DNA of 64,000 nt from Ottelia alismoides (Eukaryota; Streptophyta; Magnoliopsida; Alismatales; Hydrocharitaceae), in the NCBI GenBank assembly GCA_037367405.1, contig JAZKJV010003273.1, forward strand, positions 186,001-250,000. Direction: 5' to 3'. A program made the translations under genes and the position numbers. Shown here piece by piece: positions 1-11,881 of this stretch. The notes below the pieces were generated by a model. The model made no database searches, was not told the DNA's origin, and saw nothing but the letters and a program-made list of their open reading frames with translations. Position 1 is the first letter of the stretch. Each line of letters starts with the position of its first letter.

Positions 1-98
1 TTCTAAACAGGAGAAATGTTGGTTAACATTGGTTTCAATTATCAGTTAAATGTTGTATTTTGAGAATTAGAGCACCAATTAGGGTGCTTAACTTGATG
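1..98. other. anonymous left edge
   Basis: AT-rich DNA with no open frame or recognised repeat. It leads into the tandem repeat that follows. Confidence 0.3.
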
Positions 99-236
99 TT
101 CGAATTCAATATTTGACTCATTGTCGAGAGTTTGGGAGAAGACTATTCGAATTCAATATTTGACTCATTGTCCTGTTTGGGAAAAGACTATAGGAATTCA
201 TTATTTGACTCATTGTTGAATACGGGAGAAGACTGT
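99..236. repeat. three-unit tandem repeat, about 46 bp period
   Basis: Three head-to-tail units begin near 99, 146 and 192. Each contains GAATTCA, then ATTTGACTCATTGT, and ends in a GGGA(A/G)AAGACT block. The units differ by a few substitutions and small indels. The array ends just before the TAA duplication of the neighbouring MITE. Confidence 0.75.
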
Positions 237-241
237 TGTAA

Positions 242-438
242 GGATGTGTTTGATTACTAGGATAGGATGGGTTGGATAACTCATGTAAATAGTAGTTGTT
301 TGGATGGTTATGAAGGTTGGAGAAGATTGGAATAAGGAATGTGATGTGATGTCACATTGATTTTTGATGGAATCCTAACTCAAGAATACGGGGGATAAAT
401 CGGATTATCTCAAGGTTATCCGGTAACCAAACAAACCC
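242..438. mobile_element. Tourist-like (PIF/Harbinger) MITE, 197 bp
   Basis: The left end starts GGATGTGTTTGATTAC and the right end, read in reverse, starts GGGTTTGTTTGGTTAC, giving imperfect terminal inverted repeats. It is flanked by TAA at 239-241 and 439-441. A 3-bp TWA duplication with G-rich, TGTTTGG-containing ends is typical of PIF/Harbinger-derived MITEs. There is no coding capacity. The terminal mismatches suggest an old copy. Confidence 0.7.
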
Positions 439-441
439 TAA

Positions 442-1607
442 AGACAATCTAAATTTTTTGTGAACTTTTATATGAGTTTCTCCTTAATGCTCTTATAGCA
501 AAAAGTCAAAAGGGGAGTGGAGAAGTCACATGCATACATGCACATGCGCTCCCATTTAGGTTTTTCAAGTAACTTTATTGATAAATAATGTGTAAAATTA
601 ATTTAAAAGTCCAAATTATAGAATTTCAATGACAGTTTTGGATTCGCAATCGTTTCCAGAAGCCCAATCGACGACACCATTAATGTAGTATTTATCGATT
701 TGTTCTGCACAAAAAATACTTATCATCCCATTTGGACGTTCAACATCACATATCTTTATCTATTATTTTCGTCGAACAAGTTCTTTCTCCCATTTTCAAG
801 AATGGTCTTTGTCCAAGTACGTTGACCTCAATCATGTGATATTGTATCTTACAGCAGTACCATTAGATCCTGCACACCCATAAAATGGGGATGAAATCTT
901 TTCTCTAAAAGATTCTTAATGGATGCTTTAGTGATTTCTTCGCATGATGTTATTTCTGTATGTTTGTTGTTTATGTTATTGCATGTGTTTCTGTTCTTTC
1001 TCTTTTAGGATCTTTTTGTTTAATCTATCAGATATTAAACTCACAATTCCTTAATTATGTGATGATATGTATTAGTTGGATTTGATTATTACATTGTCGG
1101 TCATTTATTTAATCATGTTTAACTCGAGCATATTTAATATTATTAATTTGGATAAATAAATTTTAGATGACCACTGATAATTCATTTTCATTAATTTAAA
1201 GGTACTTTTTAAAGTTGATGGCTTGCTAATGTCAAAAACTATGTCCAAATCGAGTATGCAAATATCTGAAATATTCGATGCTCAGATTTCGGTATCAATT
1301 TATGAGAATCTGATTGACCACCACTGGATTAATATCTATACTTGAAATCAAATGTTTAAAACTATATGAAAAAAATCATCCATAAATGTAGTCCAGGGGA
1401 AGGAGTGGGAGCATATGTATCATAATTAACTTTTATTAGCTCTATCTGATATGTTATTTAGTATTATACTACTCATCCACACAAACAACGAAGGAGATCT
1501 GGGAAGAACATGACAAGAAGTATAATAACTAAGACATCGATATTGTGAAATACTTTACTGCCAAGTTCTTGAAATTTTCTATATCTGAGGAAAAAATCAT
1601 TTTTAAA
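442..1607. other. anonymous AT-rich DNA
   Basis: I see no convincing gene, repeat or RNA here. Short open stretches in all frames are interrupted and lack recognisable motifs. It ends at the TG that begins the Sirevirus A LTR. Confidence 0.3.
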
Positions 1608-2518
1608 TGTGACTTATGAGGTCGCAACGCCACTAGGGTGTGAATAGTTTTTCGAGGTAGTTTTAAAAATCTTTACAAAATAACTAGCAAGCACATAAAA
1701 ATAGACCAAGCAAACCAATCAGTGCACTTGCATGGTATTTTAGCGTGGAAACCCACCTAGGTAATAACCACGACATTAGTCTTCTTAACTCGAGATTTCC
1801 ATATTAGCCAAGTTAATCAATTGTTCCACCAAAGCTCGAGATATTTACGTGGATATTTGAACCATTTACAAAGCTATCGCTTCACATTCTTCGACCAAAC
1901 ACTAAGATCAACACTACAGATCAAACAATGTAGCACAAGCAGAAGACCATGCAAGCTTTTGACTTTCTTCGTGCTTCCTTGGTGGTCTTACGTCCAAGAG
2001 CTTCTCTGCACACTTGGGATTAGAAACCTAAAGTCCTACAGGAAGATGTTTACCATCATCAATAGATATAACAATAATATATTCCAAATAGACTTCTCTC
2101 TATAGATATCAAGAAAGTAATTCTCCACTAAGAAACATACGATATCCTGAGATAAATCATCAATATATAATTGCACTAGAAATTCATAAATAATAGCATA
2201 TCGGTTATATCACAAATATCACATACGGATAAGCAATATCAAACAAGTAATAGATATCACCACCTTGAGAAGAGGCTATCAAAATAACTCTGAATGTTAT
2301 CATAAGATCTTGAAAAATGGCCAGTGATCGAACCCTGTTGAATTGAACAACTTGCTTCATAGCTTTTCAACCAAGAAATTTCTTCTTGAAAGATCGAATG
2401 AATCAATGAACTAGAGAAAGAATATCGAGAAAATCATCCAGAGAGAGCCTCTTGCTTTTCTAGAGAATGTAAGAGTGATTGCTCGAATGGTGTGTGTTCC
2501 AACATTGGGTATGAGGTC

Positions 2519-2527
2519 CCTTATATA
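2519..2527 (-). promoter_or_regulatory. candidate TATA box of LTR A
   Basis: The minus strand reads TATATAAGG here, about 540 bp inside the LTR from its sense start. That is a plausible U3/R position. No other equally good TATA motif was seen in the neighbouring 100 bp. A start site some 30 bp further (near 2490) is inferred. Confidence 0.45.
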
Positions 2528-2587
2528 AGAGATCAAGAAAAATGGTCGTTGGAAATAAAATAGGCATGAAATCAAAGATGATTTCCT

Positions 2588-2805
2588 GATATGATCGATC
2601 AGGTTAACTAGTATGATCGATCAATTGTAATTGTTCGATCAGCTGAAGAGAAATGACCAGCCAGTTGATGATCATTTTAATGGAATTCAAAATATTATAA
2701 GATAACTTAAAAATAATGATCAATAAGATATGATGATTAGTGGAGTACACATCATCGACAAGTAATGATCAATTAATGTCAAGATATGATCGATAAGTTC
2801 ACCAT
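2588..2805. repeat. cluster of GATCGATCA-type palindromes in LTR A
   Basis: ATGATCGATCA and its variants (ATGATCGATAAG, ATGATCAATTAATG, GTTCGATCAGC) recur about eight times. A matching cluster occurs at 42020-42230 in LTR B. Sirevirus LTRs are known to carry clustered palindromic motifs in their regulatory part. These could be C-to-T-decayed versions of such motifs, which is inference. Confidence 0.55.
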
Positions 2806-3063
2806 TTATTGATCTCCTGAAAAGGAAACTTTTGTTTGAAGCTTTTTGTTGTTACAACTTTTATAGATAAACTATTACAACACTTTTGAATAAGAACAAA
2901 CAACAAAGCTGAGCTTCTGCTTCACTTTAGAACGACGACTCTTTACAATTGTGTCGAGCTGAGATCCATACTTACAGTCTTGCAAACACAGATATGCAAG
3001 AGAAAATGATATAGTCTTATGTGTGTGTCATCTTTAAAGTCACGAAGAAACAAAGTACCAACA

Positions 3064-3079
3064 ATATCCCCCTTTTAAC
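3064..3079 (-). other. polypurine tract of Sirevirus A
   Basis: On the minus strand GTTAAAAGGGGGATAT precedes the LTR start TGTTGG. A GTGTCATC-type block followed by an A/G tract is the usual Sirevirus arrangement. It primes plus-strand DNA synthesis during reverse transcription. Confidence 0.75.
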
Positions 3080-3543
3080 GATGACACAATCTTTTCAAAA
3101 GCTTAAAAGTTGTAATCACTTAAGCATAAGCATTTTTCAAAAAAAACTTGATGCATGCAAAGTATATCAACCAATCAAAATAATTTAAATTACAAGTTCC
3201 AACTAGATTTTTATTGCCCCTACTAAAAGAACATAAAACATTTTCTTTTAATTCTTGTAAGGTGAGTGATAATTGTAAAACTTGGTTTATATTGTTATTT
3301 TAATTACCCTCCTTAATTAGACAATCCTTTATTCTTTTAAGGTATTTAAGCTTTAATTTCATGCTCTCTTTTTTGTGATCAATTAAAAAGAATAGTGAGA
3401 GAGTGAAAGAAAACATGCATACTTCATTAATAATCAAGAAACAATTATAAAAATATTTATGTGGCATATAAACTAGTTCCATGAAAAAGAACTTCAAACC
3501 AAAAGATATGATAAGGAAAGAGAAATAAAGGACAACAATGACA
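3080..3543 (-). other. Sirevirus A 3' untranslated spacer
   Basis: Noncoding DNA between the accessory gene stop and the PPT. It shares an AAACATGCATACTTCATT block and the CTTTTCAAAAGCTTAAA block with 42660-42960 of Sirevirus B. An open minus-strand frame covers part of it (3300-3746), but that frame is shifted relative to the accessory gene and is not conserved in B. Confidence 0.5.
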
Positions 3544-4224
3544 TCATAAGTTAGAAGGGGCATAATCAGAATCATCTTCTCCTCTGGGTGAGCTCTCGGT
3601 CTTCTTGCCACACTCAATGGCATCTCGAGTACTAGAGATGTACTCATACTCCGGGGTGTCGAATTCTTCATATTCTGACTATGACTCTTCCTCCTATGTA
3701 GCTTCAACCTCTGGGGTAGGCATATGCACCATGTCCAAAATGTCAAGGAGAAGGCTGAGGAGGAGTTGAGGCTCGTTGAGGTACCGAGCTACAAGCTCGG
3801 GCAAGGGGTGCACGAGTCATGTGTGCTGCATGTGTTGGAGCATGAGGGGAACAGGAAGATGTGTATCCGATGTATCTCGTCAGACAAATGGTATAACATC
3901 TCAGATTGATCATTGACGAACTGAGTATAGTTGTTGGAGAATGAGGCTAACTCCTGTTGAAAACTCAGCGTTGCTCGACCATCTCTCTGATCTGACGGAG
4001 CTCGAGATAGTGAGTGTCGATGATGTCCTACTAGTTGTTGTGCTCCTCGGGGGTTAGGCAGTTGCCCAGATACCACCTAGTGGAGTCAAAGCCGGAGGGG
4101 CAGTGGGACTAGCATGTCAGTAAAACCTTAGAAGTGAGGGGTCGGGGTAGGAAGGATTGGAGTTGGTCCTGAGTTGGTGATAGATGTCTCAACTTCTGGT
4201 TCTCCTTCCTTGGTAGTGAATAGT
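3544..4224 (-). pseudogene. accessory 'putative plant transposon protein' gene of Sirevirus A, 3' part
   Basis: This is the C-terminal half of a gene whose N-terminal half lies at 36238-36999. The two are separated by element E1. The part at 4076-3789 has a coiled-coil-like stretch (FQQELASFSNNYTQFV, then EMLYHLSDEIHRIH). After a frame change an acidic tail runs to a TGA at 3544, with residues such as EEFDTPEYEY and GEDDSDYAPSNL. There are at least two TAG stops in the tail. Genes of this kind (N-terminal domain annotated as putative plant transposon protein) are often carried between pol and the 3' LTR of Sireviruses; their function is unknown. Assignment is from motif resemblance only. The gene is dead here. 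Confidence 0.55.
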
Positions 4225-7200
4225 TGAAATAGACAAAAATAATCCCAGAAGCAGTCTTGTGCTCCACACAAGTCGGGACCAACAGTCGCTGTGTTGACAA
4301 CTCCCAAAGATATCCAGCTAAAATCAACAGTTAACCCATACCATAATATTCAATCAATCAAAGCAAGAGTGTGAATACAAATTTATTATAACCCTACAAG
4401 TATGTGTATAGTAGAGAAGCAAGTAGGGTGTCGGACTCAGGGAACAAGTCGATGTAGCAGGAATGTTACTTATAAATAAACTATGAATAAGTAATATTAT
4501 GTAAAATATTTAGTTAATTATATTTTTGTGGGTTTTGAACTAAATAAAATAATTTTTATGTATATTTTTTAAATTTCCTAATTTTTAATTTCTTTTTTAA
4601 TTTAATAAAATATAAATGATATATATCAAAGTATATATATGTAAATAAAATAATATATGTATAATAGAAACAATATATAATAGGATATATATAATAAATA
4701 ACCAGAAATCAGAAAAATACCTAAAGAATGGTCTTTTTTATTTTTTAGAGGGATATAAAAATATTTATAAAGTTATATAATAATTAATAATACTATTAGT
4801 TATAAATAACTACATAATGGTATATAATATAATATAGAGTAATATATTAATAAATAAATCTATAAATAGAAAAATTTTACCAAATAAATTATTTTTATGT
4901 TTTTATATTTGTCTTCTATTTTGTGATGTTTTAATTATTTTTCTAATTTTTTTTGTTATTTTTAAAGTTTAAAATATAGAAAATCAGGGACTTTTTAAAT
5001 AGGTCGAGTTGTTTTGAGAGTTAAAAATACTAAATAAAGTCAAATTTTCTCAAAACTAATTTTAATGTATAGTAATACCTATAAATGAAAATATAGGATA
5101 GAAAATAATTTTTGAGATTTTCAAAAATATTTTGGAAAGTTTTTAGGGTTAGAAAGGGTTTCTGATTTTTTGGTTTTTCTTTTGTTATTTTTTGTTATTT
5201 TTTGTCTAGAGTTATAAAATACTATAATAAATACTAGGTTTTTTAGAATTTTTAATTATGATTTTATTTTTTTATATATTCTAAGGCAAGGAGGGACTAA
5301 ACATGCTCTTTTTGAACTTTAATATATATAAAATATAGATGAAACGAAAAATAAATTACATGGTATGAACAAGCATATCATCAGGCATATAATCATATTT
5401 TCATGATTTTTAGAGCACGATAAGTATTTTTGAAAAATCTAATAGCATCCATAAAATAAATCAAGCTTGCATGGGTGTTTTTGCAAATAAAATTAAAGCC
5501 AGGGGTCCATATGCAAAAACACCAAAAAGTTTGAACTACAGCTTGATTTTTTTAATACTAAAATGAAATATACAAAGCCAGGGGGTTTACAACTATTTAC
5601 CCAACTCAAGTAGGGAGCCACATGAGCTGAGCTGGTAGGGGACCAACTTGCAATATCAAAAATTTCAGAGGCTTCCTTACAATTTCTCCATAACTTTTTA
5701 AAATATTAATATTTACAATATTAAATGCAAAATACAAAAAGACAGAGGGGTTGCTTGTAATTTAACCCTTTAAACATGCTGGATCCAGCCATCCTTCTCT
5801 TGACATGAGGATGATCTGACACTCCTCTGACGTATCCCTTCGATGTAAACAGACGAATATGGGTCGCGCTCATAATATGATGGCTACGGAAGGGGTTGGA
5901 AGAACACAGAAGAACACAAGCTCCGACAAGCTTCATCCTCCAATATCTCTGCCATCCTGTGATGTTTCTTTGTTCTGTTGGAGGCTATAGAATCATGCTG
6001 CCCTTTCGCACGTATAGGTGGCCTCCTTTGAGGCCTAGATGTCTAGATGAAGACCAAAAGGCTCGAGGTTTTTGCAAGTGAACTTGAGCTAAGGCTGGGC
6101 TTAAATTCACGGCACCAGGTATTCCCATGGTCCCTGGCCTGCACAAAAAATAACAGTGGCTTGAGGCGATGCTCCTCGGCTCTTCTTAGAGGCGAAATGG
6201 TGGAGAATGGAGGGGTCAGCGAGCTCGGACATAGCAGAGGAAGAGGAGCTCTATCGACCTTGATTACAAGCAGGATTTAAGGGGAAATGGGTGATTCTGA
6301 TGGAGAATATGATGGGGTGTGAAACAGTGGCAAAAGCGGGTCAAGATGTGGGCGAATCATCGGTGATTTGACTCAAGCGATTTGGGAATTCCTAATTAAT
6401 CCTATGTTGCTAATCAAAACACGAAATTAAATGCATAAAAGTAAACATACAATATAAGGTTACCTATAAATAACTGAAAAATGACCTCAATTTGGCTGGT
6501 GGTTGAAGAAGCTGGACCTCCGATGAAGATGGATGGAGATGTACAAATTGATCCCAAGAGACATCCCTCTTCACTGCAAATGGTTGCTTCTGACTCCTGA
6601 CCCCAGCCTAAAGCTCCAAGGCCGACTCTGAGAGGCTAAGGCCACTCCAAGAGAGATCAAAAAAAAAAGGTGGAGATGGGCGAAGTTTATATGATAGAGG
6701 TCAAGGGTTTTTGAGGCTCGATTACGTGCTAGTGAAGCTTGGTTGGTGAGGATTCAGTGATGGTCAAAGGTGAGAGAGGTCAGGGCTACACAATGGTGGA
6801 AGATTTGAGGGTTATGGAAGCGTGGGTGAGTCGTGAGAAAATGGAGAAAGAGGCCCGCTCGTGACTCTGACAAGGGCGGCTTTAGAGGATGTACAATTGG
6901 CATACGGTCAACGTTTGGAGAGCCCTGATCGGTCCACGTGGACCAACCATGTAAAAATAATTGGAAATACCTTGTAAAATCTATAAAAAAATATAAGATG
7001 AATTAATTAATTTTTTGTTATAAAACAAAATTTGTCTATAATTTGATGCAGTATGTTATACATATTTTTATTTATTTTTAGTAGGTGATTTATTAGAAGT
7101 TAGTATTTACATGTATAATTATAGTTAAATATACATGTATATTAGATTTTTAGATTTTTAATTAGTATTATATATTTTATTAATATATATAGGTATTTTA

Positions 7201-8135
7201 TATATTTTTGTTTTATTTATCGACATAGTTAGGTATTTTAATTTTATTTTTATGAGTTTATTTATATACTTAAATATTTATGTGCATATTCTTTATATGC
7301 ATATATACGTACATTTCATCTATGTGTTTAATTGTATTATTTATTTTGATTTTATTTTAATGGTTTTATTTTATTATAATTATGTATCTATATTTTAAAT
7401 AATACGTACAATTATATAAAAATAAAAGAATTTGAAAAATACAAAGAATAAATATACTGAATAAAATATACATGTATATTGCACAAAAGGGACCCAAAAC
7501 CTTAATTTTGCATCTTAACTCCAAATTGAATGAAACCACCTTCATTAAATAGTAATTAAAAGTTATATATATTTAATGGCGATTTTTGTCAATGTTGATA
7601 TAGTATGGAGAAGATACATGTCCATGAAGTTTCTATTTTGGGTTTTTATTCTGTGAGTCCCGTGCACAAAGTCCATTATTTTTTTGTGAAATCAATTTTG
7701 TATTTTGCTTTGTATTTTATCTAAAATATTCATGTTGAGGGTTTTATTATTTTAAGTGTAAAAATAATAAAATAAAATATGTCCAAAAAAGCAATGTTTG
7801 TGCAATTAAATTACGGTTTTGCGTATTGTTTTCTGTGCGTTTTTGTACAATTTCTCTGTCCTATCTTCACCTACTTTATTCTTTGTTGATCAAAACATCA
7901 TGATGACTAAGTCTCGAGGTCTAGGGTCACTCAACACCTATGGTGTCTCATTTCTTTTTCTTTTCTTCCTTTATTCTTTTGTGGAATTAAATTCATTAAA
8001 TAAACAATATTTTATACAGTATTTTGTGCATTTTATAAAGTGTTCATTTTGGCAAATTAATGATATATACATGCATTTAACTAGAGATTTAAGGACGAAA
8101 TGAAAGAAAAAAGGTGATGAAAGGGAGATTCATCA
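4225..8135 (-). repeat. E1 3' LTR (3.9 kb)
   Basis: It starts TGAAATAGAC and ends GATTCATCA on the plus strand, so in sense orientation it runs TGATGAATC...TTTCA. It aligns end to end with 32363-36237. The LTR is a sandwich: AT-rich outer parts and a GC-richer middle (about 5700-6950) that carries a GGTCCACGTGGACC palindrome at 6931-6944. Open frames in the middle (for example 5896-6280) differ between the two LTR copies and are not supported as genes. Confidence 0.85.
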
Positions 8136-8150
8136 TCCCCTATACTTGCC
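8136..8150 (-). other. E1 polypurine tract
   Basis: On the minus strand GGCAAGTATAGGGGA directly precedes the LTR start TGATGAATC. The same core AAGTATAGGGG precedes the LTRs of E2 and, with one G fewer, D. It also recurs in the hairpin array near 10100-10440. Confidence 0.75.
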
Positions 8151-9245
8151 TTTGCTAGTCTCTAGCAAACACTTATTCCTATAAGTGCAGAAAAGAAATA
8201 AAGAAAGAAAAATAAATAACTTGGATTGATTTTAACGTTTAAACTTGTCCTCATAGAATCAAAGTTTGGAGCTCAGCTAGAACCTTGGATTTTTAGTTTG
8301 GTTGGAACTTTGTTTGGGAACCGGACTTGAAACACAACAGCCTCCAAGAACCACAAAACTCTGTCAAGTCTCCTCAAAAGCCAGGTTAGAACAAGTCAAT
8401 ATCATACGCAACCCCTTATGACTATGAGTGTATCTTGTACAGTGTGTGTGATATATAGCTCCTCTCAATTGAAGCGGTAACAGGCAGGCTTCTCCAACAT
8501 GGTGACTTTGATTATCCAATCCAATAACTCTTTCCTCGAGAAGCAGGGTATTCCCTTCTAAGTTCAAGTGCAACCGGCTCAAGAAGAGGAGGTGGAGAAG
8601 ATAATGAATGGTATCCAGTGTAGCTACCTATCATATGATGCTTGACCAGTGTAGCCAAGTCATCCGGTTGTAGTCTCGCATGAATACTTTTTCTTTGAAG
8701 CTCAATCTTGCTTATTGAATACATACATGCTCCGACGAGAATTGATTTTTCTTGGATTTTTGCCCATCTATTATTTAGAGTTTTTTATTTTTGCATTTTT
8801 TAATACTATATACAACTGCATTTACATAAGGACTTTTTCCTCTTGAGCCAATAGACTATCCCTCTTTTTAAGCATTATTGCAACCCACAACATTATGTCA
8901 TTAGACCTCATTGCTACGGGATCGGGTTGGGGATACAATGGCCACAGATCGTAACTTCCGATGATTCCATTGGCTTGTATCTCATGCCGACAAATCCATC
9001 CCTCTACTACTTCAACTGTGTTGAGCAATGTGCAAGGTGCATGTGTGCAAGTTAGGTCACTGTTGAAAAGAGTCATGTGTATGTTCCAAAATATTATACT
9101 TAGGCATTCAAGATGATATTGAATTTAGTCTTGTGGTATTGGAGAATTAAATCTAGTAGACCTGAAGCACCTCAATTCTAGTTCCTTTAAGGTTTATGTG
9201 ATTAAGTGGATTAAGGTCCAACCAATCTCCAATCTTCGGATTTTA
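8151..9245 (-). other. E1 conserved post-integrase noncoding block
   Basis: This stretch has counterparts at 16619-17710 (E2) and 56613-57740 (D). Best-conserved cores are GGTATTCCCTTCTAAGTTCA (8547-8566), CATAAGGACTTTTTCCTCTT (from 8826), GCAACCCAC after 8878 and the TTTATTTAGACTTGTTCAAT end near 9243. In Athila-type elements an env-like ORF can lie here, but no shared open frame exists among the three copies. Minus-strand frames at 8364-8724 and 8822-9076 are not maintained in the relatives. A role as a cis-acting RNA or DNA region is inferred from conservation only. Confidence 0.6.
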
Positions 9246-10065
9246 TTTAGACTTGTTCAATTATCACAATCAATATGAAAAATGAAAATTCCATGCAATG
9301 TAGATAAATATTTTTGTGAAGCAATTTTCTGATTTTGAACTTTTTATGGGGTTTTTGAAAAAGTTTGCTTTTGCAAATTTTTATGCAAGTTTTTGGAAAC
9401 TTTTTGCAAATTTTTATAAGTTTTTGATTTTGCATATTTTTAGTGATTTTTGAAAAATAAAAGAGTTAGTCAAATGGATATGTGCAGCTATTTACATGGG
9501 AGTGCATTTGTTATTTACAAGATTTTAGGGTAAAAGGATGTATACTAGGTTTTTATAGTCTTAGAGTTAGTTATTATTTACAGATGTATATATAGAGTTT
9601 CTAAAAGTTTTTATTTGTTTGAATTATATGCATGGTTCTTCAAATAATATGAAGATATTTTGACAAACATTTTGGAAATTTTATTTTGAAAAATAATTTG
9701 ACAAATATTTCTTTTACAAACACTTGCAAAATTTGAAAATAATTTTGCAAAGATTTTTCAAATAGTATGTATAGATTTTCCAAAATATTTTTACAACCAT
9801 TTTCTAAACATTTGCAAATAGATTTTTAAAACATTTTATTGAAACAAAAGAAAGAACTTTTTACAAACAAAATATTTTTACAAAGGTTTGAAATCATTTT
9901 ACAATCTCAAATGGTTTTACAAAATAATTTTCAAATAATTTTTTAAATCACTTTTTGAACATTTTGCAAAATATTTTTAATCGGTTTATTATCAGATTTT
10001 CAAAGAGTTTTGATTTTTATTAATTAATCATATTATTGAAAATACAGAAGTACGAGTTATGGCTT
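9246..10065. repeat. E1 degenerate TTTGCAAA-rich tract
   Basis: An AT-rich tract made of loosely repeated units such as TTTTGCAAA, CAAACATTTTG and TTTTCAAA. Equivalent tracts lie at 17750-18430 and 57780-58075 between the conserved block and the hairpins. Lys/Phe-rich open frames within it are by-products of the repeat. Confidence 0.55.
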
Positions 10066-10440
10066 AAATATATACATAGTATATATGACCCCATATACTT
10101 AGCTTAAGCTATGTTCTCATAGATCAAAGAGAAAAGGAAGACATGACTCGTACTAAGTATAGGAAAGTCTAACGATTGAATAATGAATAAGAAGTCGACC
10201 TACTCCCTATATTTAGGATCAATTAATCCTAAGTATAGCAGACTGCATTCAAGGGAGGGTTGAGAGTGGGTACGAATAAATCATCGGCTCGGCATGTCTC
10301 CCCTTATACATAGGGTAAAATATCCATAAGTATAGCAAGAAAATCTAGGGTTGAGGAGACAAGAAAGGGATCTAAGAATGAACACCCGAATACATCATAC
10401 CTGCTATACTTTGGATGAAGAATATCCCAAGTATAGCAAT
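10045..10440 (-). repeat. E1 PPT-like hairpin array
   Basis: At least three short inverted repeats of the type CTATACTTAGGAT / ATCCTAAGTATAG, at about 10207-10238, 10302-10334 and 10403-10437. Before them lies a longer imperfect inverted repeat (about 10080-10165: CATATACTTAGC... / ...CTAAGTATAGG). An AGTACGAGTTATG block near 10049 also pairs with ATGACTCGTACT near 10143. In sense orientation the right arm equals the PPT core AAGTATAGG. Arms carry mismatches here, unlike the near-perfect ones in E2 and D. Confidence 0.7.
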
Positions 10441-10640
10441 GATGAATAAAATGAGTGCCACTCTTCGGAAGAATGAAAGAATGAAAAAAGAAAAGAAGAA
10501 AAGGATAAAAGAGTAATTAATCAAAAATATTTTTGCTGGCCTTGTCTAAATGCGTTGCTATTGTGACATTGAGCTCTTCATGGTAGGCGATGTGAATTGA
10601 ATCAACTATGGACTGAAATGTATCATGTTCAAGATAAGGC
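10441..10640. other. E1 noncoding between hairpins and INT stop
   Basis: A-rich stretch (AAAGAAAAGAAGAAAAGG) and the end of pol. No gene is seen. Confidence 0.4.
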
Positions 10641-11720
10641 TTAAGTAGTTGTATGTTGATCACCAATGATTGTACGTCGGATGATAGTCACGATGCTTCC
10701 ATTGTCATGCACATGCTTCACTACAAAAGGCCTGGTCCACTTGCTCTTCAACTTCCCTAGGAATAATTTGAGCTTTGCATCAAACAACCAGACCTTCTGA
10801 CTAGGTTCAAATGTCTTGCAGCGGATGTGCTTGCCATACCACGTCTTGACCTTTTCCTTATATATCAGGTTATTATTGTATGTGTATTCATGGAATTCGA
10901 GAAGTCGATTTAGATTCATCTTTCTATTCTTTTCAGCCTTCTTGGAATCCATATTACAGACATTTATTTCCCACAAAGATTTGTGAATGAGTTCTACAGA
11001 CTTGTCATATACCATGAGGTATGGAGACATTCCCAAAGGTGACTTGTACGCAGTCCGATAGTCCCAAAGAATCGAGTCTAGTAGCTGAGACCAGTTATTC
11101 TTGTCGGGATGTACAAGCTTCTGCACAATTGTCTTAGTTTCCCAGATTGAACACTCGGCCAAGCCATTAGATTGTGGGTGGTATGGAGAGGTGACATGAT
11201 GTTCAATGCAAAAATCTTGTGTCAACTTCTTCACCTCTCTATTGATGAAATGGCTACCCCATAGGATATGAGAATTTCAAGGATCTCGAATGTTGCAATG
11301 ACGTGTTCCTTTAGAAATCAGCAGATGATGCGACTGTCAATGGCTTGGGTTGGAATAGCCTCCACCCTATGACTAACGTAATTGACAGCAAGCATAATGT
11401 ACTCATACACTGACTATTAGGAAATGGGCCCATGAAGTCAATTCCCCACACTTCAAACATGTTTAAGATATGAATGTACTTCAGGGGCATTGTATCTATC
11501 ATTCCTATTGTACCACCCATCTTATGATAGTCGGTGTAGCGTTTGCCAATTTCTTCCGCATCTTTGAATAAAGTCGGCCACCAGAGACTGCATTGTAGCA
11601 CTTTTGCTACCATACTCTTTCCAGAGTGGTGTCCTTTTGATTCTCAAGCATGGCAATGTTCGAGGACACTTTAGACTTCCTCCTAAGGAATGCACTTCCT
11701 CCAGATGCAATCTCTCGCCT
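10641..11720 (-). pseudogene. E1 integrase (Ty3/gypsy), broken
   Basis: In sense order the zinc-binding region (11720-11520: [21 protein letters not shown]) is followed by the catalytic core, with IDFMGPFP carrying the first catalytic Asp near 11430. After that come HHVTSPYHPQSNGLAECS, the WDYRTAYKSPLGMSPY segment and the C-terminal KVWLFDAKLKLFLGKL / WTRPFVVKHVHDNGSI domain ending at 10641. Integrase joins retrotransposon DNA to the host chromosome. This copy is dead. A TAG and a frameshift follow the first motif. The second catalytic Asp, in the ISDGG motif of relatives, reads as Tyr near 11259, with another frame change just after it. The zinc knuckle also appears altered: the first Cys of the usual CxxC reads Tyr. 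Confidence 0.85.
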
Positions 11721-11881
11721 CAAGAAAGAGATAAGGATCATCCCACTGATAGAAATGAATATCCGACAGAAACTTGTTGACTTTCAGCTTTGGCCAGTCT
11801 TGTGGAGTTCTCTTGGACACAAGATAGTTCACAATATCGACGAACTAGAGGAGAGAGGTGACTGATAATCTGGGAAAGTCT

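Larger units (their letters stand above)
1608..3063 (-). mobile_element. Sirevirus A 3' LTR (Ty1/copia)
   Basis: Read on the minus strand the LTR starts TGTTGG directly after a G-rich polypurine tract and ends GTCACA near 1608. It is co-linear with the LTR at 41303-42654. The shared landmarks are the CCACTAG block at the low end, the GGTAGTTTTAAAAATCTT block, a TTTTAGCGTGGAAAC block, the GATCGATCA-rich middle and a GTGTGTGTCATCTTTAAA block near the high end. The matching 5' LTR is not recognisable in the window. Family assignment rests on the PPT layout and the similar LTR next to Sirevirus-type pol at 43140-44990. Confidence 0.75.

Noticed and set aside
3300..3746. Hydrophobic 148-codon minus frame as an env-like protein
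   Set aside because: Its N-terminal part is the accessory gene read in the wrong frame and its rest lies in the 3' spacer, which is not open in Sirevirus B.
5721..6280. Open frames in the E1 LTR centre
   Set aside because: Not kept in the partner LTR at 33900-34400 and no recognised domain.
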